Below, piece after piece: positions 45,481 through 55,325 of a DNA stretch of 64,000 bases. The stretch's first letter is position 1, and each line of letters begins with the position of its first letter. The translations under genes and the position numbers were made by a program. The stretch comes from Paenibacillus endoradicis. GTDB taxonomy: Bacteria > Bacillota > Bacilli > Paenibacillales > Paenibacillaceae. Under the pieces are notes generated by a model. The model had not been told where the DNA came from. It made no database searches and saw nothing but the letters and a program-made list of their open reading frames with translations. The stretch covers positions 744,001-808,000 of the forward strand of contig NZ_JANQBB010000002.1 in the NCBI RefSeq assembly GCF_024721975.1. The letters run 5' to 3'.

Positions 45481-48141
45481 CTACATATTTTCTTGTTTAA
45501 TCGCTTCGACGATGCTACCCTTCTTCACTTTTGATCCGGAATATAGCATCGATAAGCTAACGATAATAAATACTGCGATAATGGCTATAGCAATACTTAC
45601 CCATGGAAGCTGGAAGCTATAGTCTATTGCGTTGCTCATACTTCTATAGATTAGATACATTACGAGTAAACTTAGCGGTAAGCCGTATAACAATGATTTC
45701 AATCCATAGAAGATGCTCTCATAATTAATCATTCGGTAGAAGCCCTTCTTCGTCATCCCCATCGAGCGAAGCATTGCAAATTCACGCTTACGTAATTGAA
45801 TACCCGTCGATATTGTGTTCAATATATTAGCTATCGAGATTAATGTTATTAATGCGATGAATCCATAAGTGAATACACCGATTAATACGACCATCTGTTG
45901 ATCTCTCTGTCTACTTTCATACACATTGCTAATATAATATCCATCCATATTGTCTAGTTCAGATATTTGCTTCTCAGTTTCCTTAGGATCAGTACTAGAT
46001 AAGTAAACCTCATTACCGATATAAACTCCTGGTTGATCCCCAACTAGTTGCTCCATAACCTTCTGTGATACTAGTAACGTCATTGATGTCGGTCCACCGT
46101 TACTTTTCATAATACCCATAGGATATTCGGTAGTGACTTCTGATATATGAAGAGATGGAAGTGCAACTTCTTCTGAGTGATATTCATATTCATCATTCTC
46201 AAGCTTCTCTTCAATAGATATTTGAGTTTTAAGATCTAGCGTAGTCCCTTTACCGTTCAAGATCGGCACATCGCTAACCTTTTTCTCTTCTAACTGCGAA
46301 TAGTAGTCATTCACATTCATCAATATCGCATTGCGCTCCAATTCATCGAGTAATGCATCGACATCCATTCTATTGTCCTGTGCATATTTCATTAAAGCTT
46401 CATCTGACATCGCATATAGATTAATATAAAAACGGAGTTTACCATTAGTTAGCAATGTAGGGTCTTCCTCGACCATCTTAACTACAAGTTGTGGAAGCTG
46501 ATCTTGCGGAATATCTGCTTCAACATGAGTTGATTGTAAATAATTATATGCTGTCACATCTTCTAATTGTACAATTGGATCAAATGCTTCAGTAGAATCA
46601 ATATTATAACTTCCAACCCTAATATCGTAATTAATACCATCATTACTAATATCCATTGATCGTGTCATCGTATTCGTGAAGAAAGAAACGGTTAGAAATA
46701 AGATGATACTAATGACTAATGAAAATACTGTAACCTGGTATCTACGCTTATTACGTTTTAAGTTTTTAAGAGCAATTTCCGCTTCAATACCAAATATTTT
46801 ACGAACAAGTTTTGATGTCTTAACTTTTTTCTTCGAAAGCTTAACATCCTGTGTCTGACGAATCGCATCAATAGCGGATACTTTCGAAGCACGCTTCGCT
46901 GGCCACCAAGTCGATAGAAATATAGTTAACAATGAGATAGCTACAGAAACAACAATCGTAAGTGGCGTGACCTTTACTATTAATGTTTCAGAGACTCCGA
47001 ATAGATCTTTTACCATTGAATTAATAGACCAGAATGTAATCGTAAGACCTAATAACCCCCCAAGCAAGCCAATTGGAATGCTTATAACACTAATAACAAA
47101 TCCTTCGAAAAATACTGAGTTCCGCTTCTGTCTACGTGTAGCTCCAACACTAGCTAACATTCCAAGATAGCGTGAGCGATCCGCAACCGATATTCCGAAA
47201 GCATTATAGATTAGCGATACTGACCCGATAATAACAATCGTCATAATGATGACAGTTAACAAATACATTGATGCAACAAATCCATTGTTTGAGCTTACAA
47301 AATCATATCTTAACAGCTCATAATTGACGTTATATTTTAAACCCAATTCATTTGCCAATGCCTCTGTGTTTGTATATACACTATTTTCAACTTTATTCGT
47401 AATAACACTTACATTGGCTGTCTCATCTGCTGCTAACAGACTTTGATCAACATAAGTAATGAACGTATAACCCGGCTGCCACGAACTTTCCCATACCGGC
47501 TTCTCTATGATGCCCACTACAGTATACATATTGGTCTCATCGACTTCGAGATATTCATCTAACGTATTACTGTCTGTCATATAGGCAGCGCTGTCATCCC
47601 CAAAGTTCGAACGCTGTTCCATTTTAGGCCAGGTACCTTCTTTAAGATATCTCGAACCGATTGAAAGCTCAATTTCATCACCAGGAGCTATTTCGGCACC
47701 TGTTACATCTGTCAAATAATGCTGTGGCACTACAATTTCTTTCTCATTTTGTGGAAGTCTACCTTCCACTACAGATATCGGAAATTTACTTAATCCAATA
47801 CTGTCGTAAGCTTTTACTGTAATGTACGGCTTATTGTACATTCCCTTTAATCCCATATCCGCAAGCGATACAAATCCTTTCGTTTGCGAAAGCATTAACG
47901 TCTTCGTTGCTTCATCATTACCAATAGCATCTATTTGTTCGGAATTAGCATTATGATACAGAGTATGCCATTCACCTGATTCAGCTATCACTTGGCGTTT
48001 CAATAAATCTTGAAAGGAAATACCTAATGTCATCACTGCTGTAATCATCGCTACAGAAATAATGACGCCAATAATCGTAACGAGTGTACGACGTTTGTTC
48101 TGCTTCATATGTCTTAACGTTAGCTTATTGACGATATTCAC
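45481..48141 (-). CDS. FtsX-family ABC transporter permease
   Basis: 886 residues. Duplicated FtsX architecture: TM near 18-40, extracellular domain to about 270, three TMs (about 285-410), another TM near 470, second extracellular domain to about 745, and three TMs at the end. Segments such as LITLISIANILNTISTGIQL and REFAMLRSMGMTKKGFYRM are the usual FtsX cytoplasmic motifs. It pairs with the LolD-like ATPase (4-nt overlap of start and stop). This group handles lipoproteins, peptides or antimicrobial peptides rather than small nutrients. Placement behind a two-component system suggests a role in envelope stress or drug response. Confidence 0.85.
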   Translation of the reverse strand: MNIVNKLTLRHMKQNKRRTLVTIIGVIISVAMITAVMTLGISFQDLLKRQVIAESGEWHTLYHNANSEQIDAIGNDEATKTLMLSQTKGFVSLADMGLKGMYNKPYITVKAYDSIGLSKFPISVVEGRLPQNEKEIVVPQHYLTDVTGAEIAPGDEIELSIGSRYLKEGTWPKMEQRSNFGDDSAAYMTDSNTLDEYLEVDETNMYTVVGIIEKPVWESSWQPGYTFITYVDQSLLAADETANVSVITNKVENSVYTNTEALANELGLKYNVNYELLRYDFVSSNNGFVASMYLLTVIIMTIVIIGSVSLIYNAFGISVADRSRYLGMLASVGATRRQKRNSVFFEGFVISVISIPIGLLGGLLGLTITFWSINSMVKDLFGVSETLIVKVTPLTIVVSVAISLLTIFLSTWWPAKRASKVSAIDAIRQTQDVKLSKKKVKTSKLVRKIFGIEAEIALKNLKRNKRRYQVTVFSLVISIILFLTVSFFTNTMTRSMDISNDGINYDIRVGSYNIDSTEAFDPIVQLEDVTAYNYLQSTHVEADIPQDQLPQLVVKMVEEDPTLLTNGKLRFYINLYAMSDEALMKYAQDNRMDVDALLDELERNAILMNVNDYYSQLEEKKVSDVPILNGKGTTLDLKTQISIEEKLENDEYEYHSEEVALPSLHISEVTTEYPMGIMKSNGGPTSMTLLVSQKVMEQLVGDQPGVYIGNEVYLSSTDPKETEKQISELDNMDGYYISNVYESRQRDQQMVVLIGVFTYGFIALITLISIANILNTISTGIQLRKREFAMLRSMGMTKKGFYRMINYESIFYGLKSLLYGLPLSLLVMYLIYRSMSNAIDYSFQLPWVSIAIAIIAVFIIVSLSMLYSGSKVKKGSIVEAIKQENM

Positions 48142-48821
48142 GGACGAATCACCTCGTCCTTAGCAAGCAAGCCATCTTCAATTGTAATGATGCGATCCGC
48201 TTGCAATGCAATACGCTCATCATGTGTAATAACAATCAATGTTTGCTTATATAGCTTATTGAATAGAATAAGCATATCCATAATTTCTTTACTGTTCTTA
48301 CTATCCAAATTGCCCGTTGGCTCATCAGCAAGAATGATGGACGGATGGTTAATTAACGATCTACCGATCGATACACGTTGTTGCTGACCACCAGATAACT
48401 GGTTCGGCAAATGATCAAGACGCTCTTCAAGATTCAATGTCTTCACAATATCCTGTAGTTCCTTCTGATTCACTTTGTGACCATCTAGCAATAACGGTAA
48501 TGTTATATTTTCTTCAACAGTTAACACGGGGATCAGGTTATAGAATTGATAGATTAAGCCGATCTGACGACGCCTGAATACTGCAAGTTGTGTTTCATTA
48601 AGTGTGTACATATCCGTATTGTCTACGAATACTTTACCTTTAGATGGGTTATCTACCCCACCAAGCATATGCAATAATGTTGATTTTCCCGAACCTGATG
48701 GTCCTATAATCGCAACAAACTCACCTTTATTAACTGAAAAGCTTACATCATTCAACGCATGTACTGCTTGTTCACCCTTACCGTATATTTTAGCTAAATG
48801 CTCTACTCTTAATATTTCCAT
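48138..48821 (-). CDS. LolD/MacB-type ABC ATPase
   Basis: About 227 residues from the ATG at 48821 (GGAGG 8 nt upstream; the longer frame to 48908 has no site). Walker A GPSGSGKST, Q-loop, signature LSGGQQQRVSIGRSL, Walker B IILADEPTGNLD, the typical LolD/MacB subfamily motif. It powers the FtsX permease that overlaps its end. Confidence 0.93.
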   Translation of the reverse strand: MEILRVEHLAKIYGKGEQAVHALNDVSFSVNKGEFVAIIGPSGSGKSTLLHMLGGVDNPSKGKVFVDNTDMYTLNETQLAVFRRRQIGLIYQFYNLIPVLTVEENITLPLLLDGHKVNQKELQDIVKTLNLEERLDHLPNQLSGGQQQRVSIGRSLINHPSIILADEPTGNLDSKNSKEIMDMLILFNKLYKQTLIVITHDERIALQADRIITIEDGLLAKDEVIRP

Positions 48822-48917
48822 TAATAATACCTCCGTAATATGGTTGTTAACTGTAGTATAGATAAGCCATATGACGGGATAGTGACTTTTAAGTGACAAT
48901 ATAGTCACTTAAGTATG

Positions 48918-49919
48918 TTACTTATCAACTTTATACCATTTCAAAGTGAAAATTGTACCTATCTGTGATCCATTTTGGACTTCTATAATCCCATTCTGAG
49001 CTTGAAGAATGCTATATGATAGAGCTAATCCAATGCCAATGCTCGATTCTCCTGAATGTTTTCCTTTGTAGAATCGCTTGAATAGATGCGGAAGATCTTC
49101 TTTGGATACACCGACACCGCTATCCGCTATACTAACCTCTGTATACAAGTGAGTATCTAGTATAGATATATCAATTTGGCCATTAACCGGAGTATGCTCC
49201 ACAGCATTTTTCAATATATTAATGAGTGCTTCGGCTGTCCATTTGCGATCTACATAAAATATTGCCTCGAGATCACCATGTAGCTCTACTTGAAGTTCCT
49301 TCACTTCAAGTGGAATCGCAATTGGTTCCATTGCCTGCTCGATCAACGAACTTACCTTTACTTGCTCTCTGCTGAAATCAATCGTACCCGCATCTAGCTT
49401 AGATAACTTCAATAGCGATGTAATAAGCCAGTCCATTCGTTCTAGTTGTAATTGCAAACTACGTAGAAACTCTTCATGTTTCTCTCTAGGCAAAGTAGGC
49501 TGTTCTAATAGATCAAGCATCACTTGCATCGAGGTTAGTGGTGTTTTCAACTGATGTGATATATCTGCAATTGCATCAGCCATTCTCATCTTATCTCGTT
49601 TAAGATATTCACTATTATGGGAGAGTCGCCCCGTTACTTTAAATATTTCATTACGTAAAATACTTAGTTCACCTTCGCGATTATTTCGAACATCAAGTCC
49701 ATAATTGCCATTACTTATTTCACGTAAATAAGAAGATAACTTCTCAATTTCCCTGTATCTCCATCTTGTATAGATAACAAAGATTATGCCAAGAATGATT
49801 GCCGTTGATGTAACCATAATGAAACTTTCCCATGAAATGATGTAGGCAATAGCTAACAGAATTAGGGTCGCTACAATAGAACCCATAATAAATATCGAAA
49901 ATTCCTTATTTCTTAACAT
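48918..49919 (-). CDS. Histidine kinase with two adjacent membrane helices
   Basis: 333 residues. Two TM helices (about 9-28 and 34-51) with only a few residues between them, HAMP-like region, HisKA with DISHQLKTPLTSM and HATPase_c with GVSKEDLPHLFKRFYKG and SSIGIGLALS. The absence of an extracellular sensor domain marks an intramembrane-sensing kinase of the BceS type, which usually reads the state of a partner ABC transporter. GGAGAATGCA precedes the ATG. Confidence 0.9.
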   Translation of the reverse strand: MLRNKEFSIFIMGSIVATLILLAIAYIISWESFIMVTSTAIILGIIFVIYTRWRYREIEKLSSYLREISNGNYGLDVRNNREGELSILRNEIFKVTGRLSHNSEYLKRDKMRMADAIADISHQLKTPLTSMQVMLDLLEQPTLPREKHEEFLRSLQLQLERMDWLITSLLKLSKLDAGTIDFSREQVKVSSLIEQAMEPIAIPLEVKELQVELHGDLEAIFYVDRKWTAEALINILKNAVEHTPVNGQIDISILDTHLYTEVSIADSGVGVSKEDLPHLFKRFYKGKHSGESSIGIGLALSYSILQAQNGIIEVQNGSQIGTIFTLKWYKVDK

Positions 49920-49995
49920 TGCATTCTCCTAAAATAATTATTTACGATGTCTTTGCATAAATAATTATTTACTTCGTAAGCATGATCTAAACCAT

Positions 49996-50682
49996 TTAAT
50001 CTACGATGCACTTGTATCCAAGTCCACGAACAGTAACGATTAATTGGGGGTCCGTTGCATCATCTTCTAATTTCTCTCGCAAACGCTTAATATATACGGT
50101 TAACGTATTATCGTTCACAAAGTCTCCCGCTACATCCCATATCTGCTCAAGCAACTGTGTTCGTGATAAGATTTGATTCGGATGATTAGCGAAAATAAGC
50201 AATAAACGATATTCAAGTGCCGTAAGTACAAGCTCTTGCTCTTTCTTATATACTTTCGCTTCAGCTGTATTGATCGTAATATATTGTAGCGTAATCATAT
50301 TGCGAGCTGGAGCTTGCACTTGATATCTACGCATTACAGATTTCATACGAGATATTAACTCGCGTACTCGAAACGGCTTCGTTATATAATCATCTGCCCC
50401 CATATCTAACCCCATCACAATATTCACTTCCTCATCTATTGCTGATAGGAAAATAACAGGAGTATCATGTAAACTCTTCACTAATTTGCAAAGGTCATAT
50501 CCAGACCCATCTGGTAGATTAAGATCGAATATATATAGCTCTAATTGCTGATACTGCTCCTCAATCACTTGCTTGGCGGACGTAGCATCGTAGCAGATTA
50601 CGACTTCATATTGTTCCTGTTCCAACGAATATTGCAAGCCTGTTGCAATGGTTCGATCATCTTCAACAATCATTAATTTCAT
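49996..50682 (-). CDS. OmpR/PhoB-family response regulator
   Basis: 228 residues. Receiver domain with the acceptor Asp in LYIFDLNLPDGSG (about 54) and the C-terminal winged helix (QLLEQIWDVAGDFVNDNTLT). Partner of the kinase at 48918-49919. Its ATG immediately follows the stop of the upstream permease (TAA-ATG), so the two-component genes are part of the exporter operon and subject to its expression. Confidence 0.92.
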   Translation of the reverse strand: MKLMIVEDDRTIATGLQYSLEQEQYEVVICYDATSAKQVIEEQYQQLELYIFDLNLPDGSGYDLCKLVKSLHDTPVIFLSAIDEEVNIVMGLDMGADDYITKPFRVRELISRMKSVMRRYQVQAPARNMITLQYITINTAEAKVYKKEQELVLTALEYRLLLIFANHPNQILSRTQLLEQIWDVAGDFVNDNTLTVYIKRLREKLEDDATDPQLIVTVRGLGYKCIVD

Positions 50683-51873
50683 TTAAACTCTTTGCTCCTT
50701 TGTTAATTGCCTAATGGCGATAGCAAGAAATACACCGCTTATTCCACATAGTACAGCCCAAGGCTGCCAACTAGTTGACCCGCTAGTTTGATCAAGCATA
50801 ATATACTCTAATCCTTGCATCATCCAATATTGTGGTATGAAGTTAGCGATGTATTGCATGAATTGAGGCATGATCTCCACTGGCCAATACACTCCACCGA
50901 GCATACATGTGCTAACGATAATAATTGAATTAACCGCATCGGCTTGTTTCTTGGAACTTACCACTGTTGCCATCATCATACTATACGCAACGATAGTTAA
51001 TATCATTATAGATACGAAAGGTATTAATAATATTAGATTACCCCAACTTGTGCCAAATACGATCGTCATAAAAATCATAATAATTGCGAATTGCAACCAT
51101 CCAATAAGCCAGAATGATGTAATGTAACCTCCGACAATGCTTCCCCCAGTAGCAGGAGTTGTCGTCAAACGTTGCCAAGTATAGTCTCTCCGTTCATTAT
51201 GAATAATCGCTGCTGATCCGGATAATGCAAACATCATGAACATAATCGAGAAACCAATCGCAAGTGTCGCACTCATTGATAAAGACTCTTCAGTTAAAGC
51301 TTGGCTAGTTGCCTCTTCTCCACCACTGCTCTGCTCTGCAACATATTGTCCATATGTAACTTCATTCACCTGTACTATGTGCTGGCTATTCATGGTCTTA
51401 ACAGCATCAATTAAAGCTGTTCCATCGACACCTTCCAGTAGTCCACTTAGATTGTACAAATTATTCGATGTGCTAATAACAATATTAGCTAACGCGATAT
51501 ATTGTTCTACTTTCTTATTAACAATGATTTCGAATAGGGAATCGCCCATTCTTAATCGTTCAGTCAAATCGTCTGGAACAATAACTGCTGCGATTACTTT
51601 TTGGTCTGCAACAAGTTCTCTCGCTTCCTCAGATTCAGCTTCTATCCAATCGTATTGTGGATTTAGAGACAATAACTTCGCTGTCTCCTGCCCCAATTCA
51701 TTATGGGCAACGACAATAGCTACTTTCGGCGGGGCTGTACTACCTTCACCAAAATTCAAATTTCCATAAATGAGACTGAATGCAATTGGCATAACAAATA
51801 GTAACACAATATTCGCTGGAGACTTTAACATATAACGTATACGGAAAATAACAATATGTATCCATTTACTCAT
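50683..51873 (-). CDS. ABC-2 type transporter permease
   Basis: 396 residues: N-terminal TM (about 15-38), large extracellular domain (about 40-195), then five to six TMs with the ABC-2 motif (SIIIVSTCMLGGVYWPVEIM). Half of an exporter with the next permease and the ATPase at 53098. One nucleotide separates it from the previous gene. Confidence 0.88.
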   Translation of the reverse strand: MSKWIHIVIFRIRYMLKSPANIVLLFVMPIAFSLIYGNLNFGEGSTAPPKVAIVVAHNELGQETAKLLSLNPQYDWIEAESEEARELVADQKVIAAVIVPDDLTERLRMGDSLFEIIVNKKVEQYIALANIVISTSNNLYNLSGLLEGVDGTALIDAVKTMNSQHIVQVNEVTYGQYVAEQSSGGEEATSQALTEESLSMSATLAIGFSIMFMMFALSGSAAIIHNERRDYTWQRLTTTPATGGSIVGGYITSFWLIGWLQFAIIMIFMTIVFGTSWGNLILLIPFVSIMILTIVAYSMMMATVVSSKKQADAVNSIIIVSTCMLGGVYWPVEIMPQFMQYIANFIPQYWMMQGLEYIMLDQTSGSTSWQPWAVLCGISGVFLAIAIRQLTKEQRV

Positions 51874-51874
51874 G

Positions 51875-53086
51875 TTATGCGATGCCCCCTTTACGAGCTA
51901 GACGCATCCATGCTAGCACAAGTAATAGCAATCCTACTCCAGTTGCAATGATAGCTTCATTCGCTATTGTTGCAACTCCCTCACCGGTCATAATGTTCAT
52001 AAACATTTGGAGTGCAAGTGCGTTGGGAAGCACTTTAGATATAACTACCATCCAATCAGGGAACATATAGATAGGCACAAAACTACCACCAAGAGCAGAC
52101 ATAATCTGTGTCCCTATCATACCGATCGACCCGAACGACTCTTCAGTTTTCATAAATGAGCCTACGAGAACTCCTAGACCAGTCGTACTTAAAGTAAAGC
52201 TGAACATCGTTAACAAAATTGCAGAGATAGAGTCACCCCAATCGACGCCATAGAGCAATGACGTACCACCGACAATTAAACTAAGCTGGACTAAGCTAAT
52301 GATCAATAGACCTATGAATTTACCAACAACATACTGCCCGGCTACTAATCTCGTTGTCAATTGACGAGCATATACGGTATCATTTTTCTCCTCTATCATC
52401 GTACCTACCAGCGTTACAACGGTCATGGTAAGAAACATAACACCCATCGCTACTGCGTAATATTGGAATGATCCTACAGTCTTCTCCGTCCCCGAAACGG
52501 TAACCTCATGTATTGGCTCTGCTAATGTCATCATCTCTGAGTTCGCATCATACATCTCACCACTAATAGGCTCACCTTTTTGCGCTAACTCCGTGTAATG
52601 ATTCGTTAATGTAGCTACTGTTGCAGTAATTCCAGCGTTCACTTGTTGGTATTGAATTAATGCACTCTCTATAATAGACGTTTGAATACTGCTTTCCCCT
52701 GCAGAAATCAACTCTACCTCTGGTAAATTATTATTTATTAGCTGATCGCCAAATCCCTTCGGAATAAGGAGTGTAACGCTAATTCGCTCACTATCCATCG
52801 CTTCGTTAATCTCTGAACGTGTAATTTCTTCTATCGTCATAAAGTTACTCAACTGATTCTGTAATACATCTTCCACGAAGCGATCACTCTGTTCAGTTCC
52901 ATCTTCATTCACTACTCCGATATGAAACATCGCTACCGTTTCATCTTCAGTACTTGCAAACATATTACTAAAAGCGGAACCTAATATGGCAATTAATATT
53001 AAAGGCATTAGTAATAACGTAAGAAGCGCTTTTTTATTGCGTATAAGCAGGAGCAAATCTTTCTGCACAATCCACATACTTAGCAT
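51875..53086 (-). CDS. ABC-2 type transporter permease
   Basis: 403 residues, same topology as its neighbour: TM near 20-40, extracellular domain to about 205, TMs afterwards with GSFVPIYMFPDWMVVISKV. YhaP/NatB/LinK-like exporter component. GGAGG lies 6-7 nt before ATG 53086. Confidence 0.88.
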   Translation of the reverse strand: MLSMWIVQKDLLLLIRNKKALLTLLLMPLILIAILGSAFSNMFASTEDETVAMFHIGVVNEDGTEQSDRFVEDVLQNQLSNFMTIEEITRSEINEAMDSERISVTLLIPKGFGDQLINNNLPEVELISAGESSIQTSIIESALIQYQQVNAGITATVATLTNHYTELAQKGEPISGEMYDANSEMMTLAEPIHEVTVSGTEKTVGSFQYYAVAMGVMFLTMTVVTLVGTMIEEKNDTVYARQLTTRLVAGQYVVGKFIGLLIISLVQLSLIVGGTSLLYGVDWGDSISAILLTMFSFTLSTTGLGVLVGSFMKTEESFGSIGMIGTQIMSALGGSFVPIYMFPDWMVVISKVLPNALALQMFMNIMTGEGVATIANEAIIATGVGLLLLVLAWMRLARKGGIA

Positions 53087-53097
53087 ATTGACTCCTC

Positions 53098-54036
53098 CTA
53101 ATCGCGCAAACTGCGCCCCGTTAAATGTAGAAATACGTTTTCTAAATTAGGTTGAACTAGATCAATAGCTGTTACGGACAAGCCTTGCTCTGCAAGAAAA
53201 GGCAATACTGTAACGATAATACGCTGTGCATCAGCACTCATCACGGTTAACTTATGTTCTTGAACGGTGAAGTTCTCCTCTGGACAAATATGTTGTAACG
53301 ATTGAATGAAATTATCCATATGTTGAATCGGCTCTTGTATCGTAATGGTAAGTGATGTTTTGTTACCAACCACTTGCTGCAATTGCTCAATCGTACCTTC
53401 AGCAATTAATTGTCCCTGATCCATAATACCTATGCGCTGACATAGAAACTCTACTTCTTCCATGTAATGACTAGTGTAAATAATGGTCATACCTTGCTCA
53501 TTCAATACTTTTACTGTTTCCAATATATGATTACGAGATTGAGGGTCTATCCCGACAGTCGGTTCATCCATAATAAGAAGTTTAGGATTATGTAATATTG
53601 CTGCACCAATGTTAACTCTGCGTTTCATACCACCAGAAAACGTACCAACTTTGTCATTGGCACGGTCAGTTAACCCAATAATAGTTAACACTTCTTGTAC
53701 GCGTTGTTTCAAAAACTCGCCCTTCAATCCATACATTCTACCCCAAAACATCAAGTTTTCCTTCGCAGTCATAGGCATATATAATGCAATTTCTTGTGGC
53801 ACCACGCCCAGTAGCTGTTGCGCTTTTTTTGGTGAATCAATCATACTGATGCCACCAACTATTATGCTACCTTGAACTGGCTTTAACAACCCGCTAATCA
53901 TACTAATAGTTGTAGATTTACCTGCACCATTAGGTCCTAATAATCCGTATGACTCTCCCTTTTCAATATGTAGTGACAAGCCTTTCACAACTTCTTGTTG
54001 TCCATAGCTCTTATGGAGTTGGTCAATATATAGCAT
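53098..54036 (-). CDS. ABC exporter ATPase (NatA/CcmA-like)
   Basis: About 312 residues. Walker A GPNGAGKST, signature FSGGMKRRVNIGAAIL, Walker B LLIMDEPTVGIDP, plus the C-terminal extension of drug-exporter ATPases. The start is ATG 54036 with GAGGTG 6 nt upstream; the TTG at 54054 is the formal longest start. First gene of the operon and divergent from the TipAS-type regulator. Confidence 0.92.
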   Translation of the reverse strand: MLYIDQLHKSYGQQEVVKGLSLHIEKGESYGLLGPNGAGKSTTISMISGLLKPVQGSIIVGGISMIDSPKKAQQLLGVVPQEIALYMPMTAKENLMFWGRMYGLKGEFLKQRVQEVLTIIGLTDRANDKVGTFSGGMKRRVNIGAAILHNPKLLIMDEPTVGIDPQSRNHILETVKVLNEQGMTIIYTSHYMEEVEFLCQRIGIMDQGQLIAEGTIEQLQQVVGNKTSLTITIQEPIQHMDNFIQSLQHICPEENFTVQEHKLTVMSADAQRIIVTVLPFLAEQGLSVTAIDLVQPNLENVFLHLTGRSLRD

Positions 54037-54060
54037 TCCAGTCACCTCTTCCAAATAATA

Positions 54061-54082
54061 CCTAATTTTATCATTAACTAGG
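54061..54082. promoter_or_regulatory. Dyad in the exporter operon promoter
   Basis: 22-bp imperfect inverted repeat CCTA(A)TT...AA(C)TAGG just upstream of the minus-strand ATPase gene. Candidate operator for the OmpR-type or MerR-type regulator of this locus. Confidence 0.35.
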
Positions 54083-54126
54083 TTAATATTCTATGTACAA
54101 AATCCGACTATTTCATTAAATTATGA

Positions 54127-54157
54127 TTGACCCTCACGTTACGGTATGCTTTATAGT
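54127..54157 (+). promoter_or_regulatory. MerR-type promoter with 19-bp spacer
   Basis: TTGACC (54127-54132), 19-bp spacer, TATAGT (54152-54157). The spacer opens with CTCACGTTACG, like operators of TipAL/Mta-type regulators, which bind over-long promoters and untwist them. It lies 26 nt before the MerR gene, so autoregulation is expected. Confidence 0.75.
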
Positions 54158-54182
54158 GAACTTATCGAAGGAGCTGAAGATT

Positions 54183-54935
54183 ATGAACGTAAAAGAAGTT
54201 TCGCAATTAGTCGGTGTTAGCATACGTACTTTACATCATTATGACGAGATCGGCTTGTTGAAGCCTGATCAACTTTCAGCTGCCGGTTATCGTCAGTACT
54301 CACCTCATAATTTACAGACATTACAGCATATATTGTTTTTCAAAGAATTAGGCTTCAGCTTGAAGCATATTAAAGAAATGATTCAAAGCGCTACCTTCGA
54401 TACCTTTGATGCTTTGGAATTGCAACGTAAAAGTCTAATCGTTAAGCGTAGTCAATATGACAAAATGATTGCGACCATTGAGCACACGATTGCACATTTG
54501 AAAGGAGAAAAAACAATGTCAGCGAAAGAACAATTTGCAGGATTACAATGGGATCACAACCCTTATGAACAAGAAGCAAGAGAAAAATGGGGTAATGAAT
54601 CTGTAGATCAAAGTAAAAATAAAATGAATTCATTCAGTACCGAGCAAAAACGAAACATTAGCGAGCAATGGGAACAACTATATCAACAGTTTGCGAACAG
54701 AATCGGAACCGCTGTTGATAGTCCAGAGACGGAACAACTTACTGCTGAATGGTTCCATATGCTTAACAATAACTTTGGAACGTATTCTTACGATGCATTT
54801 ATCGGTTTAGGTCAAATGTATATAATGGATGAACGTTTCACTAACAACATTGACCGTTATGGTACAGGATTAGCACAATATATGTGTGATGCGATGGAGC
54901 ATTGGGGCAATAAAATGAAACTAGAGCAACTATAA
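54183..54935 (+). CDS. MerR-family regulator with TipAS drug-binding domain
   Basis: 250 residues. N-terminal MerR HTH (VKEVSQLVGVSIRTLHHYDE), coiled coil (about 75-110), then a TipAS antibiotic-recognition domain (SEQWEQLYQQFANRIG; EWFHMLNNNFGTYS). Members activate drug-defence genes when they bind thiopeptides or other hydrophobic drugs. The start is ATG 54183 (AAGGAG 9 nt upstream), not the ORF start 60 nt earlier inside the promoter. Divergent from the double-exporter operon, which it may also control. Confidence 0.87.
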   Translation: MNVKEVSQLVGVSIRTLHHYDEIGLLKPDQLSAAGYRQYSPHNLQTLQHILFFKELGFSLKHIKEMIQSATFDTFDALELQRKSLIVKRSQYDKMIATIEHTIAHLKGEKTMSAKEQFAGLQWDHNPYEQEAREKWGNESVDQSKNKMNSFSTEQKRNISEQWEQLYQQFANRIGTAVDSPETEQLTAEWFHMLNNNFGTYSYDAFIGLGQMYIMDERFTNNIDRYGTGLAQYMCDAMEHWGNKMKLEQL

Positions 54936-55038
54936 GTAGTAGTTCAAAAAGCTGACTTTATGAAACTTACACTTTAATTGTTATTCCGTATAGCTTAGTT
55001 GTAGAATGAGTATTCTTTACAACATAGCGAACGACAAA

Positions 55039-55080
55039 TAAGCCTTCAGTGTTGTACAAACGTACAACGCTGAAGGCTTA
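55039..55080 (+). terminator. Terminator after the MerR gene
   Basis: TAAGCCTTCAGTGTTGTAC pairs with GTACAACGCTGAAGGCTTA (one G-T mismatch) around AAAC; followed by TTACTTGATTCTTT. Confidence 0.85.
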
Positions 55081-55149
55081 TTACTTGATTCTTTCATTAT
55101 TGTTCTACTGTGGATAAGTCTGTATTTTGAACATCCTCTTCCAATAAAC

Positions 55150-55318
55150 GTTCAAAACGTTCGCACGTCAGCACCAAGAAGATAACCCACAGCGAAAACG
55201 AGTAGCGCAGCGTACGCTATTAGTACATGAACACACGCAGGCTTTCGATGGGGGCATATTCGATGCCGACTAAGATACGTTAGCATAGTCATCGTGATCA
55301 CGGGCGGACGTTTTGAAC
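55150..55318. repeat. Intergenic element with 17-bp terminal inverted repeats
   Basis: GTTCAAAACGTTCGCAC (55150-55166) and GGGCGGACGTTTTGAAC (55302-55318) match at 15 of 17 when one is inverted. The roughly 135 bp inside encode nothing and have internal palindromes (AGCGTACGCT, GCATATTCGATGC). It is less AT-rich than the surroundings. Candidate miniature transposable or repeat element of the genome; no transposase or clear target duplication was seen. Confidence 0.4.
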
Positions 55319-55325
55319 TACCGCT

